From contig OY282434.1 in assembly GCA_958296095.1 (NCBI GenBank), forward strand, positions 186,001 to 250,000: DNA of 64,000 nt. Reading direction: 5' to 3'. A program made the translations under genes and the position numbers. Of this stretch, positions 17,581 to 25,947 are shown in pieces (within the stretch, counting starts at the first letter, position 1; every line of letters starts with the position of its first letter). The notes below the pieces were generated by a model. It ran no database searches, was not told the origin of the DNA, and saw nothing but the letters and a program-made list of their open reading frames with translations. The DNA comes from an uncultured Oligoflexales bacterium. GTDB taxonomy: Bacteria > Bdellovibrionota_B > Oligoflexia > Oligoflexales > JAPPIL01.

Positions 17581-18020
17581 AAAGGCACGTCGTCGAGACC
17601 GCCGCTGCCGTTGCTCGTGCCTAGGTTAGCCGCCGCGGCCTCGTGTGCTGGGGGTGAGCTAGATCTACGTTCGTCCTGTGCTTCGGATGGCTTGCTGCCG
17701 AGAAACTGCACATTGGATGCCACCACCTCGGTGGCGTAGCGTTTTTGCCCACTCTGATCTTCCCACGAACGCGTCTGCAAGCGCCCCTCGATGAAGACAG
17801 GACTACCTTTGCGCAAATACTTGCAGCAGTTCTCAGCCTGCCGCCCCCAGACGACGACTCGATGCCAGTCGGTAACGCTCTGCTTGCCGCCGTCATTCGT
17901 ATTGCGGAACTCGGTGGTTGCCACACTGATGTTGGTCAGCGGAGTCTGGCTCTGAGTATAGCGCAACTCAGGCTCTTGACCCAAATTTCCAATAAGTTGG
18001 ACACGATTGTAAGATGCCAT
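17577..18020 (-). CDS. ssb: Single-stranded DNA-binding protein
   Basis: Cytosolic SSB coats single-stranded DNA in replication and repair and recruits partners by its C-terminal tip. It has 147 residues. The N-terminal OB fold starts MASYNRVQLIGNLGQEPELR, with WHRVVVWGRQAENCCKYLRKG and VFIEGRLQTRSWED. A Ser/Ala-rich linker follows, then the acidic tip GLDDVPF. It starts at ATG 18020 behind AGGTGAGG. It stands alone here and is not in the rpsF operon, where ssb is often found. Confidence 0.97.
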   Translation of the reverse strand: MASYNRVQLIGNLGQEPELRYTQSQTPLTNISVATTEFRNTNDGGKQSVTDWHRVVVWGRQAENCCKYLRKGSPVFIEGRLQTRSWEDQSGQKRYATEVVASNVQFLGSKPSEAQDERRSSSPPAHEAAAANLGTSNGSGGLDDVPF

Positions 18021-18142
18021 TGCATGCCTCACCTGGTTAAAAACTACAGCGGCGGATGGTAGCAAGTCAGAAAAGAAATGTCCACCGCTTGTGTCAGCAG
18101 TGGCGAGGGAGGAGGCATGCGCGGAGGCAGTGCTGGTGCAGC

Positions 18143-19021
18143 TCAAATCCTCAAGCCCAAACCACCCCACATGGAGAAGAAGTTGTGATAGCCCTGCGAA
18201 GTAGCGAGCAGGGTGAAATTGCGCAGCTCAAGTTTGATGAATATGTGTTTCAGAAAGTGGTACTTCTGTCCAACGCCTAAACTGATAAAAGGATTAGTCA
18301 GCTGTTCGGCATCAGGCCGTCCGTTCACACCCCAAAGGTGTGGCTCTCCTAGCGTAGCTCCGTTTGCGCGCATTGCCTCTTCCGTCTTATCTGAGTCATT
18401 TGTTGTGCTTTTGTTGCGAGCATTCTTTTTGTTCTTGAGTGTTTCGCTGAGCGAATAGAAGGTAGACATGGCTATGCCGCCACCGATGCTCAAGAAAATA
18501 TCCATGTGACTGGTGCGCGGCAGGAAAGAAAAAATCTGCTTACCATAGACTGGCGACCAAACTGCGCTGAGCGAGAAAAGGTTGTCGACCTCCATGATGG
18601 GCATGTAGGCGGGGCCAATGTTTACCATGTCCGGGAGATTGCTTGCTTTATTGCCAAGATCGCCCGCGTAGCATTTGCCACCGAGCGGCTTGGCACCTGT
18701 GGCACGAAAATCGTTGTAAAAGCTTTCGATGCAGGTGCGCTCAGCTCTATCTTGGTTCATCGACATCGCGCCTTCGAGCGCCAACCCCCATTCTTCCGAG
18801 AAGTGATAGCTAAGACCACCGTGCAGCAGCATCGTATCGACAAACGACTGGTTCAGAATTAAGCCAAAGTTGGCATTTACCTCAATACGTCTTTTTTTAG
18901 GGAAGAGTTTGCGCAGCACTACAGCTTGACCTTCAGTTGCCTTGTGATAGCCTCTATGCTTCTTCCCCCAGACAGGGGCAGATAGACACAGCAGCAGCAG
19001 CGCCAGTAACAGTCTGGGCAA
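18143..19021 (-). CDS. Outer-membrane beta-barrel domain protein (Myxococcus-type)
   Basis: A 292-residue protein with a cleavable signal peptide (LLLALLLLCLSAPVWG). Alternating beta strands follow, such as IEVNANFGLILNQSFVDTM and WGLALEGAMSMN, ending in a C-terminal aromatic-rich strand with GGLGLRI. The start, the FSLSAVWSPVYGK segment and the final strand are like the outer-membrane beta-barrel family first described in Myxococcus relatives. A Lys/Asn/Thr-rich loop near residues 200-225 is probably surface exposed. It starts with TTG 19021 behind GGAG. Function unknown. Confidence 0.7.
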   Translation of the reverse strand: MPRLLLALLLLCLSAPVWGKKHRGYHKATEGQAVVLRKLFPKKRRIEVNANFGLILNQSFVDTMLLHGGLSYHFSEEWGLALEGAMSMNQDRAERTCIESFYNDFRATGAKPLGGKCYAGDLGNKASNLPDMVNIGPAYMPIMEVDNLFSLSAVWSPVYGKQIFSFLPRTSHMDIFLSIGGGIAMSTFYSLSETLKNKKNARNKSTTNDSDKTEEAMRANGATLGEPHLWGVNGRPDAEQLTNPFISLGVGQKYHFLKHIFIKLELRNFTLLATSQGYHNFFSMWGGLGLRI

Positions 19022-19230
19022 AACGGTCTCCGTCGCGATCGCAGTTCAAGCACCTGCTTAGTATTCTAAATTTATTTGTAACATTCCGCCAGCAACGTGC
19101 TTGGCTGTCTTAACCACTGGACATACAAACAACTGTATAAATAAGGTGTTACAAACATTGCTAATGAAATTCCGTAACACGCCGATCAAGAGGGGTGACG
19201 GGAACTGTTTGGCTGCAATGGAGGTGACAC

Positions 19231-19515
19231 GTGGCAACGCAAATGTCGAAAATGGAACAATCACTGGTTGAACTGGGAGCTGAGGTGTTCAAGCTCAGGC
19301 ACGAGCTCGCAGAAATGCAGGATTTCCATGCCTGTGTCGTGGGGACGTTGAACGGACTCCGTCTGCTGCTGGAGGATAGGGGGGCTATCACCCTTGCCGA
19401 CCTCGAGGCGGCCGCGGCCAACGTCGGTCTGCTCAGCCAAGGGCCCGAGCCGCTTGAACAGCAGCTCGAAATCGTCGATCAGGAAATTCTTGCCCGCAAG
19501 CGGCTATCCCACTGA
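19231..19515 (+). CDS. Small coiled-coil protein
   Basis: A 94-residue acidic protein with no signal peptide. Residues 5-40 have heptad-like spacing (MEQSLVELGAEVFKLRHELA), and a second helix, LEQQLEIVDQEILARK, lies near the end. It starts with GTG 19231 behind a strong GGAGGTGA. No family recognised. The 210 bp upstream hold a TATAAA-like box at 19136 but no convincing -35 box. Confidence 0.55.
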   Translation: MATQMSKMEQSLVELGAEVFKLRHELAEMQDFHACVVGTLNGLRLLLEDRGAITLADLEAAAANVGLLSQGPEPLEQQLEIVDQEILARKRLSH

Positions 19516-19544
19516 GACAAGGGCCAATACTTCTCTCGTTGGCA

Positions 19545-19961
19545 CTACTCACAAGCCTTTTCAGCTGTCACCCACGCGGCAACTTTTGGCTCAGTCAAGC
19601 CACCGAGCTTTGCTGCGCCGGTGTGATCGCCGCTTAGGTATGCCCACAGCTTGTCGGCATCGAGCTTGTCGTGCTCTTCGACCTCCTCTAGCATGCTGGC
19701 TCTGTTGCTGGCGGCTTTGGTAGAGTCCGCCTTGAGTGCAAACCCACCAGGGGCAGTTGCACTAGAATGACAGCTTACGCTATCGCAACTGTCCGCTTTG
19801 ACGTGTGGTTGAATGTTGCTGGTAAACGCGGTAACCGCCGCAGGGCAGTCGTCCGTTGTCTCGGTTGCCTCTGTAGTATCAGTTGTCTCGGTTGTCTCGT
19901 TTTTCTCGCCGCACTGCCACAACCATAGTGCCGCGACCATTGCTACTGCTACCCTAATCAT
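19545..19961 (-). CDS. Small lipoprotein with CX4CH haem-like motif (paralogue 1)
   Basis: A 138-residue secreted protein. The signal stretch VAMVAALWLWQC ends in a Cys that is probably lipidated although Gln precedes it. A Thr/Glu repeat linker follows (TTETTDTTEATETT). The domain has the motif CDSVSCH, a CX4CH arrangement seen in c-type cytochrome-like domains of myxobacterial type, and ends AAWVTAEKACE. It shares the layout, the C-terminal AWV-AEKAC and the WQC lipobox with the next gene upstream (20026-20478), so the pair arose by duplication. It starts at ATG 19961. Confidence 0.65.
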   Translation of the reverse strand: MIRVAVAMVAALWLWQCGEKNETTETTDTTEATETTDDCPAAVTAFTSNIQPHVKADSCDSVSCHSSATAPGGFALKADSTKAASNRASMLEEVEEHDKLDADKLWAYLSGDHTGAAKLGGLTEPKVAAWVTAEKACE

Positions 19962-20025
19962 TTCCCCTCCCTCAGTTGGTAAAAAACATTGCCTAGCTCG
20001 CACGGCTCTTGGTGCGCCTAGCCCT

Positions 20026-20478
20026 CTAGCTACAAGCTTTCTCGGCTGCCACCCAGGCCGTGATACCCGCCTCCGTAATATGTCCCGCGGCAACCTGATC
20101 TGCACCGGGGTGTAATACTTCGTCAGTAACAAATTCGAGCAGCACACGATCTTTAATCAGCCAGTTGTTCCGATGGCTACGCATGCGGGCACGATTGATG
20201 GTAACGGTATCGCTGTTCTCTTCTCTCTTCAGTAGCTCAAGTCCAGCACCGGCAGGATTCGCTGCCGCACCATGGCAATCTCCGCCGCTACACGATGCAT
20301 CGATGCCAGGTTGAATATGCTCCTCAAACATGTCAAGTGCTAGCTGCGGGCACTCATCCTCGCGCGGTTCTTCCACGCTTGGTGGCGGTGCGCTTGCCGA
20401 CGACGGGGTATCATTGGCCTTGTCGCTGCTGCACTGCCAGATAAACCACAGCAAACCTACGCACAAGATGCGTGCCAT
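20026..20478 (-). CDS. Small lipoprotein with CX4CH haem-like motif (paralogue 2)
   Basis: A 150-residue secreted protein. The signal CVGLLWFIWQC ends in a probable lipid-bearing Cys with Gln at -1. A Ser/Pro linker follows, then a domain beginning LALDMFEEHIQPGIDASC with the motif CSGGDCH (CX4CH), and the end AWVAAEKACS. Similar small domains in deltaproteobacteria bind one c-type haem; whether haem is attached here is inference. The start is set at ATG 20478 because GGGG lies 7 nt upstream; starts at 20484 and 20493 are possible. It is followed after 64 bp by its paralogue on the same strand. Confidence 0.65.
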   Translation of the reverse strand: MARILCVGLLWFIWQCSSDKANDTPSSASAPPPSVEEPREDECPQLALDMFEEHIQPGIDASCSGGDCHGAAANPAGAGLELLKREENSDTVTINRARMRSHRNNWLIKDRVLLEFVTDEVLHPGADQVAAGHITEAGITAWVAAEKACS

Positions 20479-20533
20479 CGACATACCCCACATTGGCTAA
20501 GAATAACTGCAGTCCATGTTAACATGCAGACGA

Positions 20534-20562
20534 TTGAAATTCCAGAACTAGTTCGCTATAAT
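20534..20562 (+). promoter_or_regulatory. Sigma-70 promoter of the EVE-domain gene
   Basis: TTGAAA (20534-20539), a 17-bp spacer, then a perfect TATAAT (20557-20562). Transcription should start near 20569. This rules out upstream start codons and supports translation from GTG 20587 or 20599. Confidence 0.75.
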
Positions 20563-20598
20563 CACAGCTACTTTTGTTTTTTTGCGGTGGGCATTGCT

Positions 20599-21057
20599 GT
20601 GCGTTACTGGTTAATGAAATGCGAGCCGTCGGTTTACTCGATCGACGACCTACGAAAGGACAAGAGCACCATCTGGGAAGGGGTGCGCAATTATCAGGCA
20701 CGTAACATATTGCGCGACGATGTCAAGTTGCACGACAAGGTGCTCTTCTATCATTCCAGTGCCAACCCTGCAGGGGTTGCAGGCACGGCGGTGGTCAGCA
20801 GGGAGTCTTTCCCCGATCCAACCGCGTTCGACCCTGCCTCACAGTACTACGATCGCCAATCGAGCGTCTATGAACCACGTTGGTTCAGCATCGAGGTGAC
20901 CTTCGTTGCCAAGTTGCCCGTCTTTGTCCCGTTGGCACTTCTGAAGACCACCCGCGGCTTGGAGAACATGCTGGTCATCAAAAAAGGCATGCGACTGTCG
21001 GTGCAGCCATGTAACGCCAAAGAATACAACATTATCGTCAAGCTCGGACAGGGCTGA
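20599..21057 (+). CDS. EVE domain protein
   Basis: A 152-residue single-domain protein of the EVE (PUA-like) superfamily. The N-terminus VRYWLMKCEPSVYSIDDL and the following WEGVRNYQARNILRD are the family hallmark, as in human THYN1 and its bacterial relatives. EVE domains bind modified bases in DNA or RNA. The start at GTG 20599 matches the family N-terminus and lies downstream of the predicted transcription start. It stands alone between the haem-motif lipoproteins and the dihaem barrel gene. A restriction-modification system lies 3 kb away, but no direct link is shown. Confidence 0.88.
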   Translation: MRYWLMKCEPSVYSIDDLRKDKSTIWEGVRNYQARNILRDDVKLHDKVLFYHSSANPAGVAGTAVVSRESFPDPTAFDPASQYYDRQSSVYEPRWFSIEVTFVAKLPVFVPLALLKTTRGLENMLVIKKGMRLSVQPCNAKEYNIIVKLGQG

Positions 21058-21187
21058 GTTTTTCTAGACGTTGACTGTGGGCAGCGCAAAACTTTCTTCC
21101 CTCCCTGCGGAAGATTTAATACGACACTTGACAGCCAACAACACGATCGTGTAGCAGTGCCCTTCTGCATGATGATTGAGGTGTGGT

Positions 21188-22612
21188 GTGTTGCGGTTAT
21201 CGTTGCTGTTGATGCTGAGCTGCCTTGCCTGGCAGGCAGAGGGTGAGCCGTGGCTAGGCATCAGATTTGCCCAGAACTGTGCTGGTTGTCACGCACCGGG
21301 GCGGATTAACTTGCCGCCGATGGATCGCCGCTGCACGCTGTCGTGTCAGGGTTGTCACGTCAATCCTAACGGGGGTGGGCTGCGTAATTTTTATGGCAAG
21401 TGGAACGAAGAGCGCTGGCTGCGTTCTTTTGTGATTGAGGCCTTGCGACCTGCTTCTTCGTTTGCGCCCGTCAACAAGCAACACTATCACACGGCTCTGC
21501 CACCTACTGCCGATAACAAGGAGATGATTCGTAAACAGGGGCATCCCTTGGTCGTTGCCCCGCAACAGCTGCTGGAGGACGAGAAGCCTTACGCTCGTGA
21601 TGGTTTGGAATTCAAGACGGCACGGGATGATTTTCAGTTCTTACAACAGATTCCGCAGGAAGATCCTTACCGTTTACATGATGCCAGCAAAATCGATGGC
21701 GGGGTGGAATTGCGCTATCAGTATTTGACTAAACTCAAAGACTCAACTGAACCGCTGTCCTTCTTAATGTCTGCCGATGTCGGTCTCCGCTGGCGACCCC
21801 TGCATCGCAATTTACATCTTGTTTACGAGGGGCGTATGCTTGGCAGTCCACACGTGGACGAACTTATCAAGCAGATCGATAAAGCTTGGACACGCAGTCT
21901 TTATGTGATGCTCGACAATTTGCCCTTCAACGTCTATGTCATGTATGGGCTGTATCGTCCGCTATTTGGCGGTAACCCGATGCCCGACCACCGCGCCCTA
22001 CCGCAACGCCTGACTGCCGAAGCCCTGCAGGGAGGCAGTGCCTATACCTTGCAATATCAAACATTGAGCATCGGCACTGCACCCAACGTGCCTTACGCCA
22101 ATGTGCATGTCATCACGGGTCGCAGGCGGCGTTTTGTCCATGACAAAGACGATACGACCCGCGGTGTCGCGGCCAATGTTGGCTTGCGTTTTGTCACCCT
22201 CGGCATCAATACGACCTACTCCTTTTGGTTCACACGAGACAAGAACAATACGCAACGCTCGCTGCTACACTCTGCGTCTCTAGGGATGCAGTTGTGGCGG
22301 ACGACGGCAATATTGGAGGCGTTGCAGTTACGGCGCAAAAACCCCACCACTAAAGATCGCGGCGAAGTCGTTACGCTTGACATGCACACCCAACTGTGGC
22401 GGCAATTCTACTTGACGACGCAATACTCTTGGGCAAACGTTACCGCTGATCTCAGTGCGGGTCGTTCGCAACAGTATCGCGTCGGCTTGCGTGCCTTTCC
22501 GCTTGCAGGTGTTGATGTTAGCTTCAACTACGAGTTTGACATCAACGACCCTAAAGGGGGAAAAAGCGAAAAAACCCACTCGCTGTCCTCACAAGCGCAT
22601 TTCTACCTGTAG
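21188..22612 (+). CDS. Dihaem cytochrome domain fused to an outer-membrane barrel
   Basis: A secreted protein of about 474 residues. Residues 1-19 are a signal peptide ending AWQAEG. Two CXXCH haem-attachment motifs follow at about 31-35 (CAGCH) and 53-57 (CQGCH). From about residue 150 to the end it shows alternating amphipathic strands (GGVELRYQYLTKL and DVGLRWRPLHRNLHLVYEGR) and finishes HSLSSQAHFYL, typical of an outer-membrane beta-barrel. This suggests a single-chain porin-cytochrome carrying electrons at the outer membrane. The start is GTG 21188 with GAGGTG just upstream; TTG 21176 is possible. A pentanucleotide repeat array begins right after its stop. Confidence 0.7.
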   Translation: MLRLSLLLMLSCLAWQAEGEPWLGIRFAQNCAGCHAPGRINLPPMDRRCTLSCQGCHVNPNGGGLRNFYGKWNEERWLRSFVIEALRPASSFAPVNKQHYHTALPPTADNKEMIRKQGHPLVVAPQQLLEDEKPYARDGLEFKTARDDFQFLQQIPQEDPYRLHDASKIDGGVELRYQYLTKLKDSTEPLSFLMSADVGLRWRPLHRNLHLVYEGRMLGSPHVDELIKQIDKAWTRSLYVMLDNLPFNVYVMYGLYRPLFGGNPMPDHRALPQRLTAEALQGGSAYTLQYQTLSIGTAPNVPYANVHVITGRRRRFVHDKDDTTRGVAANVGLRFVTLGINTTYSFWFTRDKNNTQRSLLHSASLGMQLWRTTAILEALQLRRKNPTTKDRGEVVTLDMHTQLWRQFYLTTQYSWANVTADLSAGRSQQYRVGLRAFPLAGVDVSFNYEFDINDPKGGKSEKTHSLSSQAHFYL

Positions 22613-23440
22613 CGCGCTACGCGCTACGCGCTACGCTACGCTACGCTACGCTACGCTGCGCTGCGCTGCGCTGCGCTGCGCTACGCTACGCTGCGCTGCG
22701 CTACGCTGCGCTGCGCTACGCTACGCTACGCTACGCTGCGCTGCGCTACGCTGCGCTGCGCGGCTTTTTTGTAACGCTCGCTTCCTAGCTCGCTGCTTAT
22801 CCTCTAGTCTCTCTGCATCCTCTCGCTGCTTGTTCTCATACCTCTCGCTATTGCGTTCAGGTTTGTCCTCAGACCTCTCTGCTGTTGAGTTGAGACTCGC
22901 CTATCGAGGGCTTTATGAACGGCAGAGCGAGACCGTGCGAAAACTCGACCACAGATATTGCCATATTGTCGTCAGACTATGCCTTTAGATAAAGCACGTG
23001 CCGTACCCACTCAGGAGAGTTTCTCGGCAGGTCTGCGCTCTGCCAAGATAACGGAGATTTGTGCTAAGTGGTGTCCTTGCCCCAAGCCTTCTCGCGGTTG
23101 CCCCCACTTCTTGCTTCCCGAGGGCTCCATGAACGGCGGGGCGAGGCCGTTCGCTGCGCTGTGCGCTATGCGCTGCTTTCTATATCGCTCGCTTTCTAGC
23201 TCGCTGCATGTTCTCAGACCTCTCGGAGGTTACCCCCACCTCTTGCTCACAGAGAGCTCCATGAACGGCACGGCAAGACCGAGCGAAAACTCGACCGCAA
23301 ATATTGCCATATTGCCGTTAGTTTATTTTTTTGCACAAGGCATGTACTTGCACCTAAATCAAGGGAGAGTTTCTCGGCAGGTCTGTGCCGTGCCAAGATA
23401 ACGGGGGAACGGGCTAAGGGACTAGCTCCGCTTGGGTTCG
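22613..23440 (-). repeat. Mosaic repeat cluster R4
   Basis: It starts exactly behind the TAG of the barrel gene with the pentanucleotide array (separate entry). Reverse-orientation modules follow: GTAACGCTCGCTTCCTAGCTC, core ends such as GAGAGTTTCTCGGCAGG (23023, 23365) and GAGAGCTCCATGAACGGC (23250), and the AT-rich centre ATATTGCCATATTG. The promoter of the restriction-modification operon lies just after it. Confidence 0.8.
22631..22760 (+). repeat. CTRCG pentanucleotide array (26 units)
   Basis: Twenty-six uninterrupted 5-bp units, each CTACG or CTGCG, with the two variants in mixed order. Three 7-bp GCGCTAC units precede them at 22613-22630. Such microsatellites change length by slippage. 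It lies outside coding sequence, starting at the stop codon of the dihaem barrel gene. Confidence 0.9.
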
Positions 23441-23465
23441 CCACGAATACCCCTGCTTGCCCACC

Positions 23466-23494
23466 TTGAGTTCTGATGAGGTATTTGTTAGAAT
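23466..23494 (+). promoter_or_regulatory. Promoter of the restriction-modification operon
   Basis: TTGAGT (23466-23471), a 17-bp spacer, TAGAAT (23489-23494). Start of transcription near 23501, about 23 nt before the methyltransferase ATG. Confidence 0.6.
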
Positions 23495-23523
23495 AACGGC
23501 TTGTTCAGCTATAAAGTTCATCT

Positions 23524-24906
23524 ATGACTACTTCACTTGTTACTATTGCTGCCCTCGATGCTAAGCTTAGTGGACGCTACCGCAAAAAGTTCACGGTATC
23601 GCCGTTTTTGACCCGTAGAGTGGTCAGCTTTCAGGCAAACAGAGGTAGGCCCTGTCACCGCTGGTATAGATTTAAGGAATCTTTTTCTGCCGACCTTGTT
23701 GAGCATCTTCTGCACAAATACAGGGTCAGGGGCAGAATTTTAGACCCTTTTGCGGGAGTTGGCACAGCTCTGTTTGCTGCTAGTCGGCTTGGCATCGCTA
23801 GTGATGGCATCGAGTTATTGCCTGTAGGTCGGGAAATTATTCGCACTAGGCTTGCTCTGCACGAGGGTCTCTCCGACTCGGATCGTGCAACCCTGCACTA
23901 CTGGGCCGACGCTTGCCCTTGGCAACGCGGTGAGGCAAAATTGCGCTTGAATGTCCTACGCATTACGCAGGGGGCTTATCCGTCCGCAACGATTGATGCC
24001 ATCGAGCGTTACTTGGCAGCTATGCACACAGAAAATAGAAAAGTTTTTGTGGTGCTTAGATTTGCATTGTTGTGTGTGTTGGAATCGGTCAGCTATACGC
24101 GCAAGGATGGACAGTATTTGCGTTGGGATTATCGTGCGGGGCGGAGGCGTGGTGCTACTCGCTTTGACAAAGGGGCAATCGGGGAGTTTTTGCCTGCTAT
24201 TAAAGCAAAAATTGAAGAGATACTTTCAGACACTGCATTCACCGAGAAAAACTATGATGATACCACGACAAGTAAGATAACATTAAGAGACGGATCATGT
24301 CTTGACATTATGCCTAAATTGTCGAGTAATTCATACGATGCTATATTAACATCTCCACCCTATTGCAATCGCTACGACTACACGAGAACCTATGCACTTG
24401 AGCTGGCCTTGCTTGGCCTGAGTGATGCTGAAGTCAGTGCGTTAAGACAAAAGATGTTGAGCTGTACGGTGGAAAATCGCACCAAAGATTTACAGAATGA
24501 TACCTACATAAAATTTGCAAAAATTTCTAATTCGGATGAGCTACTGGCGAGTATTTTGCATCGCTTAGAGGCTGAAAAAAAACACGGCAACTTAAACAAC
24601 AACGGCATACCGAGAATGATCAGAGGCTACTTCAATGAAATGTCGTGCGTGCTGGGAGAGTGTTACCGTGTGCTGAAACCAGATGCACGTTTGATCATGA
24701 TTAATGATAATGTTCGCTATGCGGGTATCAGCATCTCTGTTGACCTTATTCTTTCCAGCATCGCTGAAAAAATAGGCTTTGTAACTGAAAAAATACTCGT
24801 GGTGCCCACCCAAAAAGGCAACAGCAGTCAGCAGATGGGAACACACGGCTGTGTGCCTCTTCGTAAGTGCGTCTACGTGTGGAGGAAAAGAAGCTATGAC
24901 ATATAG
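23524..24906 (+). CDS. Type II DNA methyltransferase, partner of AvaI/BsoBI-like nuclease
   Basis: A 460-residue S-adenosylmethionine-dependent DNA amino-methyltransferase. Motif I (SAM binding) is LDPFAGVGTALFAAS near residue 75. The catalytic motif IV is TSPPYCNRYDY near 276-286, the SPPY form typical of N4-cytosine enzymes. The C-terminal part holds ECYRVLKPDARLIMIND. The restriction gene starts 11 bp before its end, so it is the protective half of a type II system. Together with the nuclease identity, the predicted target is CYCGRG. Codon use and AT content differ from the housekeeping genes, in line with horizontal gain. Confidence 0.85.
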   Translation: MTTSLVTIAALDAKLSGRYRKKFTVSPFLTRRVVSFQANRGRPCHRWYRFKESFSADLVEHLLHKYRVRGRILDPFAGVGTALFAASRLGIASDGIELLPVGREIIRTRLALHEGLSDSDRATLHYWADACPWQRGEAKLRLNVLRITQGAYPSATIDAIERYLAAMHTENRKVFVVLRFALLCVLESVSYTRKDGQYLRWDYRAGRRRGATRFDKGAIGEFLPAIKAKIEEILSDTAFTEKNYDDTTTSKITLRDGSCLDIMPKLSSNSYDAILTSPPYCNRYDYTRTYALELALLGLSDAEVSALRQKMLSCTVENRTKDLQNDTYIKFAKISNSDELLASILHRLEAEKKHGNLNNNGIPRMIRGYFNEMSCVLGECYRVLKPDARLIMINDNVRYAGISISVDLILSSIAEKIGFVTEKILVVPTQKGNSSQQMGTHGCVPLRKCVYVWRKRSYDI

Positions 24907-25840
24907 CCAACATCTATCCACTAGCTCGGACTTAATCACTACACGAGAAAAAATCCGAGCTGGTTTCGTTGCCTTAGCCCTGGAAAAAAACCGTATTGCC
25001 ACCCCTATTATAGCGCAAGCAAGAGCACTTAAGGCATCTGCAATGCAGGCAAGAAAAGCATCTGACTTAATTAAGGCTAGCAGACTGAAGCCCTTGTTGT
25101 TAGCTGCCGCAGGTGTTTCCAACAAAGCTGCGGGACATATGCTTGAAGACGATAAAACCGAAACGATAACGAGATTTATTCGCAATTTTCTTGAGCCAGC
25201 AGGAGCTAATTTTGTTGAAGAATTGGTTTATCGATTTCTGCTCACTCGGGGTGACACTTTAGGTGGGTCTGTGCGTAACATCGGCGGTGCATTGGCGCAA
25301 AAGAAGTTTACCGAGATGATCACTTTGGCTCTAAATGCTACTAAAGTCTCTTACATATTTCTTACCAAAAGAAACAAAGTGTTGTGCACCTCTGACTCAG
25401 ATAGTGAAAGTGCTTTGGCAGATGTGAAGGCAATAAGTTGGTTTCATGATAAATTGAACAGAACAATTGTTTACAACGCAACAGTTCCCATCGTTAGAAA
25501 AAATATAGATATTTGTGTGTTAGACTGTTCCTACCGAGAGCTAGCTGTGTCTAGCAAGATAGCAGGAAAATACCTTGCACTTGGAGAACTAAAGGGAGGC
25601 ATAGATCCAGCTGGTGCAGATGAGCATTGGAAGACTGCCAATACTGCGCTGTCACGGATAAGAACTGGCTTTGCACAGGAAAACATTTATCCTCACTTAT
25701 TTTTTGTTGGGGCAGTGATTGTTAGTGACATGGCAACGGAAATATGGTCGCAACTTGAGACTGGCAGTTTGAAGAACGCAGCTAATTTGACTCGCGCTAA
25801 CCAAGTGGAATCTCTATGTCGTTGGTTGTGTAGTTTGTAA
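24896..25840 (+). CDS. Type II restriction endonuclease, AvaI/BsoBI family
   Basis: A 314-residue nuclease similar over its whole length to BsoBI as I remember that sequence: TTREKIRAGFVALALEKN near the N-terminus, FVEELVYRFLLTRGDTLGGS in the middle, and GELKGGIDPAGADEHWKTAN followed by LTRANQVESLCRWL at the end. The catalytic Asp/Glu/Lys set would be D205, E231 and K233. BsoBI and AvaI cut C/YCGRG. The start is ATG 24896 behind GGAGG, overlapping the methyltransferase stop, so the nuclease is made after the protective enzyme. AT-richer than neighbours. Confidence 0.9.
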   Translation: MTYSQHLSTSSDLITTREKIRAGFVALALEKNRIATPIIAQARALKASAMQARKASDLIKASRLKPLLLAAAGVSNKAAGHMLEDDKTETITRFIRNFLEPAGANFVEELVYRFLLTRGDTLGGSVRNIGGALAQKKFTEMITLALNATKVSYIFLTKRNKVLCTSDSDSESALADVKAISWFHDKLNRTIVYNATVPIVRKNIDICVLDCSYRELAVSSKIAGKYLALGELKGGIDPAGADEHWKTANTALSRIRTGFAQENIYPHLFFVGAVIVSDMATEIWSQLETGSLKNAANLTRANQVESLCRWLCSL

Positions 25841-25947
25841 GTTACTTTAGTTTGTGCGTAAGCTCTCATTACAAGCTCACACATGCTATCACTACGACAG
25901 AGAAGCAAGAAAAATTGCCGCAGTTGTTGGGGCAGTGTGCCAATGTC

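Noticed and set aside
22455..22988. A 177-codon plus-strand frame across the end of the barrel gene and the pentamer array
   Set aside because: It overlaps the well-supported barrel gene in another frame and is otherwise made of pentamer-coded low-complexity sequence.
23432..23470. Possible tRNA-like stretch with GGGTTCGCC
   Set aside because: No acceptor stem or anticodon arm can be folded around it by eye; no tRNA or rRNA gene is evident in the window.
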